A DNA stretch of 64,000 nt from Bacteroides luti. Its GTDB lineage: Bacteria > Bacteroidota > Bacteroidia > Bacteroidales > Bacteroidaceae. The position numbers were made by a program, and so were the translations under genes. Of this stretch, positions 56,013 through 64,000 are shown in pieces. The notes below the pieces were generated by a model, which worked only from the letters and a program-made list of their open reading frames with translations, did not search any database and had not been told where the DNA came from. The first letter of the stretch is position 1. Each line of letters begins with the position of its first letter. The DNA is taken from positions 124,001-188,000 of the forward strand of contig NZ_FQTV01000002.1 of the NCBI RefSeq assembly GCF_900128905.1. The letters run 5' to 3'.

Positions 56013-56954
56013 ATGAAAAAATTATTCGCTTTTTCTTTTCTGTTTTTATTTGCCGTAACATTTCTTCATGCAAAGGGGAAAATATATCTATTTTCATATT
56101 TTACAGGCAATAGTGAAGATGGACTTCATTTGGCTTATAGTAATGATGGATTAACATGGAACGCTCTGAAAAATGGAAAGTCATTTTTATCGGCTACAGT
56201 TGGCAAAGATAAATTAATGAGAGATCCAAGCATTTGTCAAGCACCCGACGGAACTTTTCACATGGTGTGGACTTCAAGTTGGACAGATCGTATTATTGGT
56301 TATGCCTCTTCAAAAGATTTGATACACTGGTCGGAGCAAAAAGCTATTCCGGTAATGATGCACGAACCTACTGCACACAATTGCTGGGCTCCGGAACTAT
56401 TTTATGATGAACCTTCAAAAACTTATTATATATTCTGGGCTACTACCATTCCAGGCAGGCATAAAGAAGTGCAGACCAGTGCAAGTGAAAAAGGATTGAA
56501 TCACCGCATTTACTATGTTACAACCAAAGATTTTGAAACATTTTCGGAAACAAAGATGTTCTTTGATCCTGATTTTAGTGTGATTGACGCTGCTATTGTA
56601 AAGGATAAGAATAAAGAACTGATAATGGTTGTTAAGAATGAAAATTCCAATCCTCCCGAAAAGAATCTTCGTATAACTAAAACAAAAAATATTCAGGATG
56701 GATTTCCTGTTGAAGTATCGGCTCCAATTACCGGTGATTATTGGGCAGAAGGACCTTCTCCACTATTGGTAGGCGATTATTTATATGTTTACTTTGATAA
56801 ATATCGCAATCATAAATATGGTGCAGTACGTACAAAAGATCGTATTCATTGGGAAGATGTGTCTGATGAAGTTACATTCCCAAAAGGAACTCGTCACGGA
56901 ACTGCATTTCCGGTTAAGAAATCGGTATTAAAAAAGCTCCTTAAAGAAAATTGA
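56013..56954 (+). CDS. GH43-like beta-propeller glycosidase
   Basis: 313 residues, signal peptide about 1-20. Five-bladed propeller features include HLAYSNDGLTWNAL, MRDPSICQAPDGTFHMVWTSSW (first Asp region), HNCWAPELFYDE (acid/base-like Glu), FSVIDAAIVKD and DYWAEGPSPL. It resembles GH43 or GH43-like enzymes active on arabinan or galactan side chains. First gene of a two-gene operon with GH42 (16-bp gap). Confidence 0.8.
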   Translation: MKKLFAFSFLFLFAVTFLHAKGKIYLFSYFTGNSEDGLHLAYSNDGLTWNALKNGKSFLSATVGKDKLMRDPSICQAPDGTFHMVWTSSWTDRIIGYASSKDLIHWSEQKAIPVMMHEPTAHNCWAPELFYDEPSKTYYIFWATTIPGRHKEVQTSASEKGLNHRIYYVTTKDFETFSETKMFFDPDFSVIDAAIVKDKNKELIMVVKNENSNPPEKNLRITKTKNIQDGFPVEVSAPITGDYWAEGPSPLLVGDYLYVYFDKYRNHKYGAVRTKDRIHWEDVSDEVTFPKGTRHGTAFPVKKSVLKKLLKEN

Positions 56955-56970
56955 ATTAAATAATAATACT

Positions 56971-59046
56971 ATGAAAAGATTTTGTTTACTTTCATTCTGT
57001 TTGTTTGCGAGCATTCTTTTCTCGTTTTCACAGAATAAAAAAGCATGGTTTTCAGACAAAGATCTGATTCAGACAGGAGTTTATTATTATCCCGAACATT
57101 GGAACGAAAGTCAGTGGGAGAAGGATTTTAAGCAAATGCACGATCTGGGCTTTGAGTTTACTCATTTTGCCGAATTTGCCTGGGCGCAACTGGAACCCGA
57201 AGAAGGAAAATACGATTTTGCTTGGCTTGACAGAGCTGTTGCTTTGGCCGCCAAGTATAAGCTTAAAGTTGTAATGTGTACTTCTACAGCAACTCCTCCG
57301 GTATGGCTCAGTAGAAAATATCCGGAAATTCTTCTCAAACAGGAAGATGGTACGGTTCTTGATCATGGTTCCCGTCAGCATGCATCTTTTGCATCTCCAC
57401 TTTACAGGGAACTCTCTTTCAAGATGATTGAGAAACTTGCTCAGCATTATGGTAACGATTTGCGCATTGTAGGTTGGCAGTTGGATAATGAACCTGCTGT
57501 TCAGTTCGACTTTAATCCAAAGGCTGAACTGAGATACCGAGATTTCCTGCGTAAAAAGTATAATAATGATATCAAAGCATTGAATGATGCCTGGGGAACA
57601 GCGTTCTGGAGTGAACAATATAGTTCATTTGATGAAATTACGCTTCCTAAAATGCGTCAGATGTTTATGAATCATCACCAGATTCTCGATTATTGCCGTT
57701 TTGCTGCAGAACAAACAAACTCATTCCTGAACGAACAATGTTTGCTGATTAAGAAATACGCTAAGAATCAGTGGGTAACTACTAATTATATTCCTAATTA
57801 CGAAGAGGGACATATTGGTGGAAGTAAGGATCTCGATTTTGTATCATATACCCGTTACATGGTTTATGGAGACAATGAAGGCATAGGCAGAAGAGGATAC
57901 CGTGTGGGAAATCCCCTACGTATAGCTTATGCAAATGATTTTTTCCGTCCGGTAAACGGAACATACGGTGTGATGGAACTTCAGCCTGGCCAGGTAAACT
58001 GGGGAGGAATTAATCCTCAGCCACTTCCCGGTGCAGTCCGACTCTGGTTATGGAGCGTATTTGCTGGAGGTAGTGATTTTGTTTGCACTTACCGTTATCG
58101 TCAACCTTTGTATGGAACGGAGCAATATCACTACGGAATAGTTGGAACAGACGGAATAACTGTAACTCCTGGTGGAAAAGAGTACCAGCAGTTTATGCAG
58201 GAAGTAAAGCAATTGCGTAAAGAGTATTCTCCACGGGAAAATAAGCCAAAAGAGTATATCGCACGTAAGACTGCTATTCTTTACAATTATGATAATTCAT
58301 GGAGCATAGAACGCCAGAAACAAAACCAGACCTGGAATACCATGGCACATGTAGAGAAATACTATCGCCAGCTGAAAGCCTTTGGTGCACCTGTTGATTT
58401 TATTACTGAAGATAAGGATTTCAGTGCATATCCGGTGATGATAGCTCCTGCATATCAGTTAGTTGATGATGCTTTGATTGCCCGCTGGACTGAATATGTA
58501 AAGAATGGTGGTAATCTGATACTTACTTGCCGCACCGGACATAAAGATCGTAGTGGAAGATTGTTTGAAGCACCATTCCGTTCTAAAATCGATAATTTAG
58601 CTGGCAATAAAATGGATTTTTATGATCTGCTTTTGCCACAAGATCCGGGAACTGTTGCGATGGACGGAAAAAGCTATCCTTGGAACACTTGGGGAGAAAT
58701 GTTGATACCTGATAAAGGTACAGAAGTTTGGGCTAATTATACCGGCGAATTCTATGAGGGTAAACCTGCTGTAACTATGCGCCATCTGGGTAAAGGAACT
58801 GTAACTTACGTTGGTGTTGATTCAAAAGATGGTTCACTGGAGAAAGATGTACTCACAAAGCTTTATGCAGAGTTGAAGATTCCGGTAATGAATCTTCCTT
58901 ATGGAGTGACCATGGAGTATAGAAACGGGTTGGGTATAGTGCTTAATTATTTCGATAGGCCTTATGAATTTCAGTTACCAAAAGGAAGTAAAGTCTTGAT
59001 TGGTGAAACAACAATTCCTACTGCTGGTGTTTTAGTATTTAAATAG
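56971..59046 (+). CDS. GH42 beta-galactosidase
   Basis: 691 residues with a signal peptide (about 1-20). The TIM barrel has GVYYYPEHWNESQWEKDF, the acid/base Glu in GWQLDNEPAV and the nucleophile Glu in GVMELQPGQVNWG. A trimerisation domain follows (KTAILYNYDNSWSIERQ, DFITEDKDFSAYPVMIAPA) and a small beta domain ends the chain. It should release galactose from pectic galactan side chains. Confidence 0.95.
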   Translation: MKRFCLLSFCLFASILFSFSQNKKAWFSDKDLIQTGVYYYPEHWNESQWEKDFKQMHDLGFEFTHFAEFAWAQLEPEEGKYDFAWLDRAVALAAKYKLKVVMCTSTATPPVWLSRKYPEILLKQEDGTVLDHGSRQHASFASPLYRELSFKMIEKLAQHYGNDLRIVGWQLDNEPAVQFDFNPKAELRYRDFLRKKYNNDIKALNDAWGTAFWSEQYSSFDEITLPKMRQMFMNHHQILDYCRFAAEQTNSFLNEQCLLIKKYAKNQWVTTNYIPNYEEGHIGGSKDLDFVSYTRYMVYGDNEGIGRRGYRVGNPLRIAYANDFFRPVNGTYGVMELQPGQVNWGGINPQPLPGAVRLWLWSVFAGGSDFVCTYRYRQPLYGTEQYHYGIVGTDGITVTPGGKEYQQFMQEVKQLRKEYSPRENKPKEYIARKTAILYNYDNSWSIERQKQNQTWNTMAHVEKYYRQLKAFGAPVDFITEDKDFSAYPVMIAPAYQLVDDALIARWTEYVKNGGNLILTCRTGHKDRSGRLFEAPFRSKIDNLAGNKMDFYDLLLPQDPGTVAMDGKSYPWNTWGEMLIPDKGTEVWANYTGEFYEGKPAVTMRHLGKGTVTYVGVDSKDGSLEKDVLTKLYAELKIPVMNLPYGVTMEYRNGLGIVLNYFDRPYEFQLPKGSKVLIGETTIPTAGVLVFK

Positions 59047-59069
59047 AGATACAATACATACTTGAAAAG

Positions 59070-59107
59070 AAGGGTGAATATCACTTATGTGATTTTCATC
59101 CTTTTTT
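59070..59107 (+). terminator. Intrinsic terminator after GH42
   Basis: AAGGGTGAATATCAC (59070-59084) pairs with GTGATTTTCATCCTT (59089-59103) with one mismatch and one G-U, followed by Ts. It lies directly before repeat element B. Confidence 0.75.
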
Positions 59108-59164
59108 AATTGTGTAATGCATGATTTAATATAGATCACTTTCCTACTGTAATATACAAAAAAT

Positions 59165-59727
59165 ATTTTCAACCCTCACTCCCTCAATTTTTTACACAAT
59201 ATTCTAAATAACAATCAATTAGAAGGTGATGGTAGCATTTTGAACCCTCATTAAACCATCACCAAAATGCATGAACCCTCACCTTTTTGAGCATAATCAG
59301 CAGATTTCAGACTTAATTTGTCTTGAGTAACAATTTCAGGTTGAGTTTTATTCTATTTGGATAAAAACTATTCGAAAAGGTGAGGGATGCCTCAAAAAGT
59401 GAGGGTCTGGTGAGGGTTCAAAACGTTACCCTCACTTTTTAATATACTATATTTAAATACATTACATGAAAGAATGATGGAGTGAGGGATGATTTTTATT
59501 TTTCTGTAAGATTGTACAAAACACAATGTAAAAACATCTCGCCTGCTTTTTCAGAAATGTAACCGGATGTTGAACAAACTCCCGCCGGCTTTTTTAAAAA
59601 GCTGGCGGGAGTTTAGGCCTTTATTGAGTTGAATTGACTTTTTCTGGATTGAGTTTACAGTTTCTATGGTTATTCCTTGAACTGATTTACAATATTTTTC
59701 TTATTCCTAAGCCGGCTTGGCATTAAA
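59165..59727 (+). repeat. Long non-coding repeat element, copy B (GTGAGGG cluster plus GC hairpin module)
   Basis: No significant frame. 59165-59500 holds about ten GTGAGGG/CCCTCAC-type motifs (plus a few GTGATGG variants); 59523-59727 holds the module shared with copy A, including a hairpin with arms CTCCCGCCGGC / GCTGGCGGGAG (59579-59612) and a conserved tail reading TTATTCCTAA (59701-59710). As with copy A, the octamer cluster faces the 3' end of the neighbouring gene. Relative to copy A it lacks a short unit found at 25213-25239. Confidence 0.75.
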
Positions 59728-59816
59728 TGTTTTATTTCAAAATTCGGTTTATATTATTTCAATGGGTAAAGTGGAATGGAAGTGTTGTTGTTGACCTTTC
59801 CATGAATAGGTTATTT

Positions 59817-59889
59817 ATTCACCATTGATTTTTATTTATAGGACAATAAATATTGTTTATTGGCGAATGGATTTTTTTTATTCACCAAT
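59817..59889. repeat. Two related copies of a short palindromic repeat unit
   Basis: 59817-59842 reads ATTCACCATTG then ATTTTTATTTATAGG, and 59859-59889 reads ATTGGCGAATGG, a T tract and ATTCACCAAT. Both resemble the unit inside copy A (25213-25239) and the two arms at 44931-45007. Confidence 0.5.
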
Positions 59890-59923
59890 AAAAAAAAGAG
59901 GAAAAATCTCACGATTGTTCCTC
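59889..59923 (-). terminator. Terminator after GH105
   Basis: On the minus strand GAGGAACAATC (59913-59923) pairs with GATTTTTCCTC (59898-59908), one mismatch, and a T tract follows. Confidence 0.7.
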
Positions 59924-59940
59924 TCTGTCATCTAATCTAA

Positions 59941-59980
59941 ATAATCTAATAATCTAATAATCTAATAATTTAATAATCAA
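59941..59980. repeat. 8-bp tandem repeat (ATAATCTA)n
   Basis: Three exact and two imperfect units of ATAATCTA in a row, in the 3' region of the GH105 gene. Probably a simple-sequence repeat with no coding effect. Confidence 0.65.
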
Positions 59981-60016
59981 TCACTGATTATTTCAACTTT
60001 AACACTAATGAATCTA

Positions 60017-61147
60017 TTATTTAAGTTTGTAAACTTCAGTTCCTGCTAAAATAAAGCAACCTATACCATAATCTTCAAAATCGGGAGCGTGATCGTAGGT
60101 TACCGGTTGTCCATCTTTAGGTTCTTTACCTGTTCCCTGAACATAACCAAGGAAACCATTAGGATGAACAGCATCTTTAACCATTGCATTCCAGGCTTTT
60201 ACTACTATAGGAAGATATTCGGCTCTATTCAGATAACCATTATTAATACCCCATGCCATTCCATAAACAAAGAGCGATGTTCCCGAAGTTTCTTTTCCTC
60301 CAAAGTTTGATGGATCGAGCAGACTAGCATTCCAAAATCCATCTTCGCGCTGACATTTCTTTAAAGCCTTACTCATCGCTAAAAAGTCGTTCATATAATC
60401 TTGTCGGTGAGTTTCGTTAGCCGGAATTTCATTCATTACACGCACCAACGCAGCATATACCCATCCATTACCTCTTGACCAGTAACAATTAGCTCCGTTA
60501 GGCTCTTTGTAAGGAGGAACAAAATCTTTATCTCTCCACCACAAGCCTTCTTTAGCATTATACAATCCGTTTACTCCATGTTTGTTGCGGCTATACGAAT
60601 ACATATCCCACATTTTATTGAAATATTTCTGTTCTTTATACGTATTGCCAAGCTTAGCTAAAATAGGCATGCCCATCTGAATGGCATCAATCCACGACCA
60701 GTCATCATTCTGTTGAGTATTAACCAGCATGTCCATTGTTATCTTTATATTTTTAATTTTCTCGGGAGAAGGGCAAATGTTATATAAATCAATATAAGTT
60801 TGTCCGCAGCACTGGTCATCAGCATTTCTGGTTGTGTTTCCATATCTTGGACTCCATTTGTGGAAAGATGCCCATGTATATGCATAATCGTAATAATCCT
60901 CGCGTGGGTATATTTTATGCAGTTCCATTAGTCCCTCATAATATACAGCACGTGTCCAAAGGTTGCTGGATCTTAATTTTCCAACATAAGTAGGAGTGGT
61001 GCAGTCTGCATATTTCTTCATGAAATAATCATTCACCAGCATTGTTGTTTTCAGAGTTTCTTTCTGATCAGGAACCGTTTGAGCAAATGCATTACCAAGA
61101 TTCAAAGTAAAGAGTAGAAATAGAGCTACTATTTTTTTCTTTTTCAT
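60017..61147 (-). CDS. GH105 unsaturated rhamnogalacturonyl hydrolase
   Basis: Removes the unsaturated galacturonic acid left by pectate or rhamnogalacturonan lyases. 376 residues with a signal peptide (about 1-22), all-helical (alpha/alpha)6 barrel, and the catalytic Asp in WSWIDAIQMGMP. Further family stretches are RAVYYEGLMELH, ANCYWSRGNGWVYAALVRVM and ETSGTSLFVYGMAWGIN. Its presence implies that a PL9/PL11-type lyase exists outside the window. Confidence 0.93.
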   Translation of the reverse strand: MKKKKIVALFLLFTLNLGNAFAQTVPDQKETLKTTMLVNDYFMKKYADCTTPTYVGKLRSSNLWTRAVYYEGLMELHKIYPREDYYDYAYTWASFHKWSPRYGNTTRNADDQCCGQTYIDLYNICPSPEKIKNIKITMDMLVNTQQNDDWSWIDAIQMGMPILAKLGNTYKEQKYFNKMWDMYSYSRNKHGVNGLYNAKEGLWWRDKDFVPPYKEPNGANCYWSRGNGWVYAALVRVMNEIPANETHRQDYMNDFLAMSKALKKCQREDGFWNASLLDPSNFGGKETSGTSLFVYGMAWGINNGYLNRAEYLPIVVKAWNAMVKDAVHPNGFLGYVQGTGKEPKDGQPVTYDHAPDFEDYGIGCFILAGTEVYKLK

Positions 61148-61231
61148 AAAAATGTATTTATCGTATTATTATTAACATTCTCAATTAATCAATTAGTATA
61201 GAAATATTGTTTTATATTCTGTGATATTTAG

Positions 61232-61239
61232 CAAAAGTA
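61232..61239 (-). promoter_or_regulatory. -7 element for GH105
   Basis: TACTTTTG on the minus strand, about 85 bp before the GH105 start codon. No clear -33 partner. Confidence 0.35.
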
Positions 61240-61312
61240 TGAAATAAGATGAATAAATAAAATGGAATATTATACGTATTTATTCATTATTATACAGATG
61301 TACGAAAGTCTA

Positions 61313-61343
61313 TTGTTTGAAATGAATTATCATCATACTTTTG
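61313..61343 (+). promoter_or_regulatory. Promoter for the second CE12 gene
   Basis: TTG (61313-61315) and TACTTTTG (61336-61343), 20 bp apart, lie 28 bp before the start codon. Confidence 0.5.
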
Positions 61344-61371
61344 TTGAACAGTTATTTTAAATGTTAGTTCT

Positions 61372-62106
61372 ATGAAAAAAATCTTCTTATTCTTTTTTAT
61401 TCCTTTTTTATTTTCTTTTCAGGTAAATCCAGATAAGATACATATATATATTGCCGGCGATTCGACTGCGCAGACGTACGATACAACAAAAACTTTGCAG
61501 AGAGGTTGGGGGCAATTCTTATCTCTCTATTTTAATGATAAAGTCGAAGTAATTAATAAGGCAAAAGCAGGAAGGAGCACAAAGTCTTTTCAGGATGAAG
61601 GACGATGGGCTGAAATTGTTTCGAATATAAGAAAAGGCGACTGGGTTATTATTCAATTTGGTCATAATGATACTTCTGACAAACCAGAACGCCATGCTTC
61701 TCCCGAAGATTTCAAAAATAATCTCATTAAGTTTATTACAGATGTTCGTCAGAAGAAGGCGAATCCAATCCTTCTTACTCCTGTAGTTATGCGTACATTC
61801 AAAGATGGAACTTTAGTAGACGATCGCCTTAAGCAATATCCTGGTATTACACGAGAAGTTGCAAAAGAATATAATGTTCCTTTGATTGATGTTAATCAAA
61901 AAACAAGAGACCTAATATTAAAATTAGGGGATGAAAAATCAAAGTCTTTATATATGTGGCTTGAACCCGGCGTAGATCCTTCAAAACCCGATGGGGCCAA
62001 GGATGATACTCATTCTTTAGAGGCAGGAGCTATGCAAATAGCAAAATTTGTGTCAGGAGGAATTAAAGATTTGAAATTAAGAGGATTATGTAAATATGTT
62101 AAGTGA
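61372..62106 (+). CDS. Rhamnogalacturonan acetylesterase (CE12)
   Basis: 244 residues with a short signal peptide (about 1-17). SGNH motifs: IYIAGDSTAQTYD (Ser nucleophile), AKAGRSTKSF, IQFGHNDTSD and KDDTHSLEAGAMQIA (Asp-His). It is the single-domain version of the enzyme encoded at 51588-52859, so the locus contains two acetylesterases with probably different positional preference. Confidence 0.9.
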   Translation: MKKIFLFFFIPFLFSFQVNPDKIHIYIAGDSTAQTYDTTKTLQRGWGQFLSLYFNDKVEVINKAKAGRSTKSFQDEGRWAEIVSNIRKGDWVIIQFGHNDTSDKPERHASPEDFKNNLIKFITDVRQKKANPILLTPVVMRTFKDGTLVDDRLKQYPGITREVAKEYNVPLIDVNQKTRDLILKLGDEKSKSLYMWLEPGVDPSKPDGAKDDTHSLEAGAMQIAKFVSGGIKDLKLRGLCKYVK

Positions 62107-62156
62107 GTTAAAATCATCCATTCTGTGAATATTCCATGCAAATGTACAATTGTCTA

Positions 62157-62187
62157 TTGTATGTAATTAGTGTTTAATCTATTTTTG
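62157..62187 (+). promoter_or_regulatory. Promoter for the second susC
   Basis: TTG (62157-62159) and TATTTTTG (62180-62187) are 20 bp apart. The leader to the ATG at 62264 is about 70 nt. Confidence 0.55.
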
Positions 62188-62263
62188 CAACATAATTTAA
62201 TAATTAAGGTTCTTACAATTAACAAAAGTGAACTTTTTAAAAACCAGTTAAACTTATAAATTT

Positions 62264-64000
62264 ATGGAAAACAAAAAGCAAGTAAAACAGCTGAGTCTTC
62301 TTGGATCTTATCCAAGGCTTTTGCTCGTTGTCCTATTTTCTATGGTTGCTTCATTTGCGTTTGCTCAGAATAAATCCGTATCGGGTTCTGTAGTTGATGC
62401 AAAAGGCGAACCAATCATTGGTGCCAGTGTATTAGTTAAAGGTACTTCAAATGGTACTATTTCTGATATGGATGGTAATTTCTCTCTTAAAAATGTTCCC
62501 AACAATGCAACTTTACAAGTTAGCTTCATTGGTTATGTAGCTCAAACAATATCTGTTGCTGGAAAGAATACTATTAAAGTAGTATTACAGGAAAATTCTC
62601 AGGTTTTGGAAGAAGTAGTTGTAGTAGGTTATGGTACAGCAAAGAAAAGTGATGTAACTGGCGCTATGGCACGCGTTGGTGACAAAGAACTGAAAGCAAT
62701 GCCGGTTAAGGATGCTTTCCAGGCAATGCAAGGAAAAGTGGCAGGTGTTGATATCACAAGTAACCAACGTCCGGGTGAAACTGGAAGCATTAAGATTCGT
62801 GGTGTTCGTTCTTTAAGTGCAGACAATGATCCGTTATGTGTTGTTGATGGAATGGTTATCCAAAGTGGTGGTATTGATAATATTAACCCAAGCGATATAG
62901 AGTCAATTGATATATTGAAAGATGCTTCTGCAACCGCTATTTATGGTTCTCGTGGTGCTAATGGTGTTATTCTGGTAACTACAAAGCATGGTAAAGAAGG
63001 CAAAATATCTTTAAACTACTCTGGTTCAGTAACCATGGAGAAAATGTATGATGTTACTGAATATATGGATGCTGCAGAATGGCTAGATTATGCTCGTTTG
63101 GCAAAATACAATATTGGTACTTACAAATCTGCAACACCTTCTTATGCCGCAGATTATGCTGCATGGGGGTCGGTAGCTGCTTCTTTTGCTAATATAGCAA
63201 AAGCCTGGACAGATAATAATACTGTATATGATAGAACTAAAGTAGGTAATTTTGACTGGAGTAAATATGGTAAACAAACAGGTATTTCAACAGAACATAC
63301 ATTGAGCGCGTCTGGTGGTACTGATAAGTTCCAGGGTTATGGTTCATTTGGCTATTTACGTCAGGAAGGTACACAACCAGGTGAGCTGTTTCAACGTTAT
63401 ACTGCAAAGACAAGCTTTGACGCTTCTCCATTAAAATGGTTCAAAATGGGAACATCCATGAACTTATCATGGGGTGATCAGGATTATGGCTATAACTTTG
63501 CAAAATCAGTGACAGGTGCTGGTGATTTGTATTCTGCTTTGAAAGGAATGCTTCCTTGGACAGTTCCTTATGATGAAAATGGTGATTATATTCGTAACCC
63601 AGCAGCAGGTGATGTTAATATCATCAACCCTATCAATGAACTTAAATATACAGTAAATAATCGTAAGACACTTCGTGCAGCAGGTAGCTTTTATGCACAG
63701 ATGGATCTTGGAGAATTATGGGCTCCTTTGAAAGGTTTAAAAGTTCGTACCCAGTTTGGACCTGAATTCAAATATTATCGTACAGGTACTTTCTATGATA
63801 AAAGAGGTATAAATGGTGATGGTAACAATACTGCTACTTACAATAATTATCAGACACTTGCCTGGACATTAGATAATTTGATGTATTACGATCGTACTAT
63901 TGCTAAAGATCACAAAATTGGTCTTACTTTGATGCAGTCATCATCAGCAAGTCATTATGAATATGGAACTATGAAAGCTCTCGGTGTTGCTACTGCTTCT
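62264..64000 (+). CDS. SusC/RagA-type TonB-dependent transporter, 3' end outside window
   Basis: Open frame from the ATG at 62264 to the window edge (579 codons). The N-terminus MENKKQVKQLSLLGS is followed by a hydrophobic signal segment ending in FAFAQ, then directly a carboxypeptidase-D-like domain (VSGSVVDAKGEPIIGASVLVKGTS), EEVVVVGYGT, and the plug (VVDGMVIQSGG, DILKDASATAIYGSRGANGVI). Unlike the first SusC it has no STN domain, so it is not FecR/sigma-controlled; a hybrid two-component or other regulator is expected elsewhere. Likely imports pectic oligosaccharides. Confidence 0.95.
   Translation, partial: MENKKQVKQLSLLGSYPRLLLVVLFSMVASFAFAQNKSVSGSVVDAKGEPIIGASVLVKGTSNGTISDMDGNFSLKNVPNNATLQVSFIGYVAQTISVAGKNTIKVVLQENSQVLEEVVVVGYGTAKKSDVTGAMARVGDKELKAMPVKDAFQAMQGKVAGVDITSNQRPGETGSIKIRGVRSLSADNDPLCVVDGMVIQSGGIDNINPSDIESIDILKDASATAIYGSRGANGVILVTTKHGKEGKISLNYSGSVTMEKMYDVTEYMDAAEWLDYARLAKYNIGTYKSATPSYAADYAAWGSVAASFANIAKAWTDNNTVYDRTKVGNFDWSKYGKQTGISTEHTLSASGGTDKFQGYGSFGYLRQEGTQPGELFQRYTAKTSFDASPLKWFKMGTSMNLSWGDQDYGYNFAKSVTGAGDLYSALKGMLPWTVPYDENGDYIRNPAAGDVNIINPINELKYTVNNRKTLRAAGSFYAQMDLGELWAPLKGLKVRTQFGPEFKYYRTGTFYDKRGINGDGNNTATYNNYQTLAWTLDNLMYYDRTIAKDHKIGLTLMQSSSASHYEYGTMKALGVATAS

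Noticed and set aside
59941..59980. 8-bp tandem repeat as a phase-variation tract
   Set aside because: It lies outside any reading frame and downstream of the GH105 stop and not between promoter elements, so no switching effect is apparent.

Overview
The window looks like a chromosome segment of a low-GC Bacteroidota, most likely Bacteroides or a close Bacteroidaceae relative. The reasons are SusC/SusD pairs, an ECF sigma/FecR system, recurrent TAnnTTTG (-7) promoter elements with TTG/TTTG about 20 bp upstream, weak Shine-Dalgarno sites, and typical Bacteroides gene neighbourhoods. No rRNA, tRNA, CRISPR array or complete insertion sequence was recognised.

0-22 kb is mostly housekeeping. It holds a NifU-like scaffold (cut by the window edge), a DMP19-like protein, a NigD-like lipoprotein, a Yip1-family membrane protein, smpB, a Gate-domain membrane protein, a MetH that lacks the reactivation domain, a DNA alkyl-transferase, an aminosugar-kinase-like protein, an MltF-like transglycosylase, udk, a Dabb protein, dsbD and a thioesterase. 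The hisGDCB operon follows; it is preceded by a leader peptide with four consecutive His codons and a terminator/antiterminator pair. Next come a Fur-family regulator with a cation transporter (a perfect 7-1-7 palindrome sits in the transporter's promoter) and cstA.

22-27.3 kb is an accessory, defence-like patch. It contains a fragment of a restriction-type nuclease, a GIY-YIG + RAMA-like protein, an AlbA_2 (Schlafen-type) protein with an 11-bp tandem repeat inside the reading frame, an XRE-type fragment, and an AAA+ ATPase with two exact 18-bp repeats just upstream of its -7 box. A small Lys-rich gene closes the patch.

27.7-34.2 kb is a compact histidine-degradation operon: fused ftcD, hutU, hutH, hutI. 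The enzymes convert histidine to urocanate, imidazolone propionate, N-formimino-glutamate and then glutamate plus a one-carbon-loaded folate.

34.9-45.7 kb is an alpha-glucoside utilisation locus: FecR anti-sigma, SusC with an STN signalling domain, SusD, GH13, GH65 and, at the far end on the opposite strand, an ECF sigma factor that probably partners the FecR. nadE separates it from the next locus.

47.9-64 kb is a pectin (rhamnogalacturonan-I-like) locus: GH28, DUF4450-like, GH28, CE12-like and GH2 in one operon; GH43 and GH42 in a divergent operon; GH105; a second CE12; and the start of a second SusC that runs off the window.

The most unusual feature is a pair of long non-coding repeat elements (about 25.1-25.8 kb and 59.2-59.7 kb) in inverted orientation. 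Each lies 3' of a gene and each is made of a cluster of GTGAGGG/CCCTCAC octamer-like motifs followed by a GC-rich hairpin module. They bracket about 34 kb and match no element I can name.
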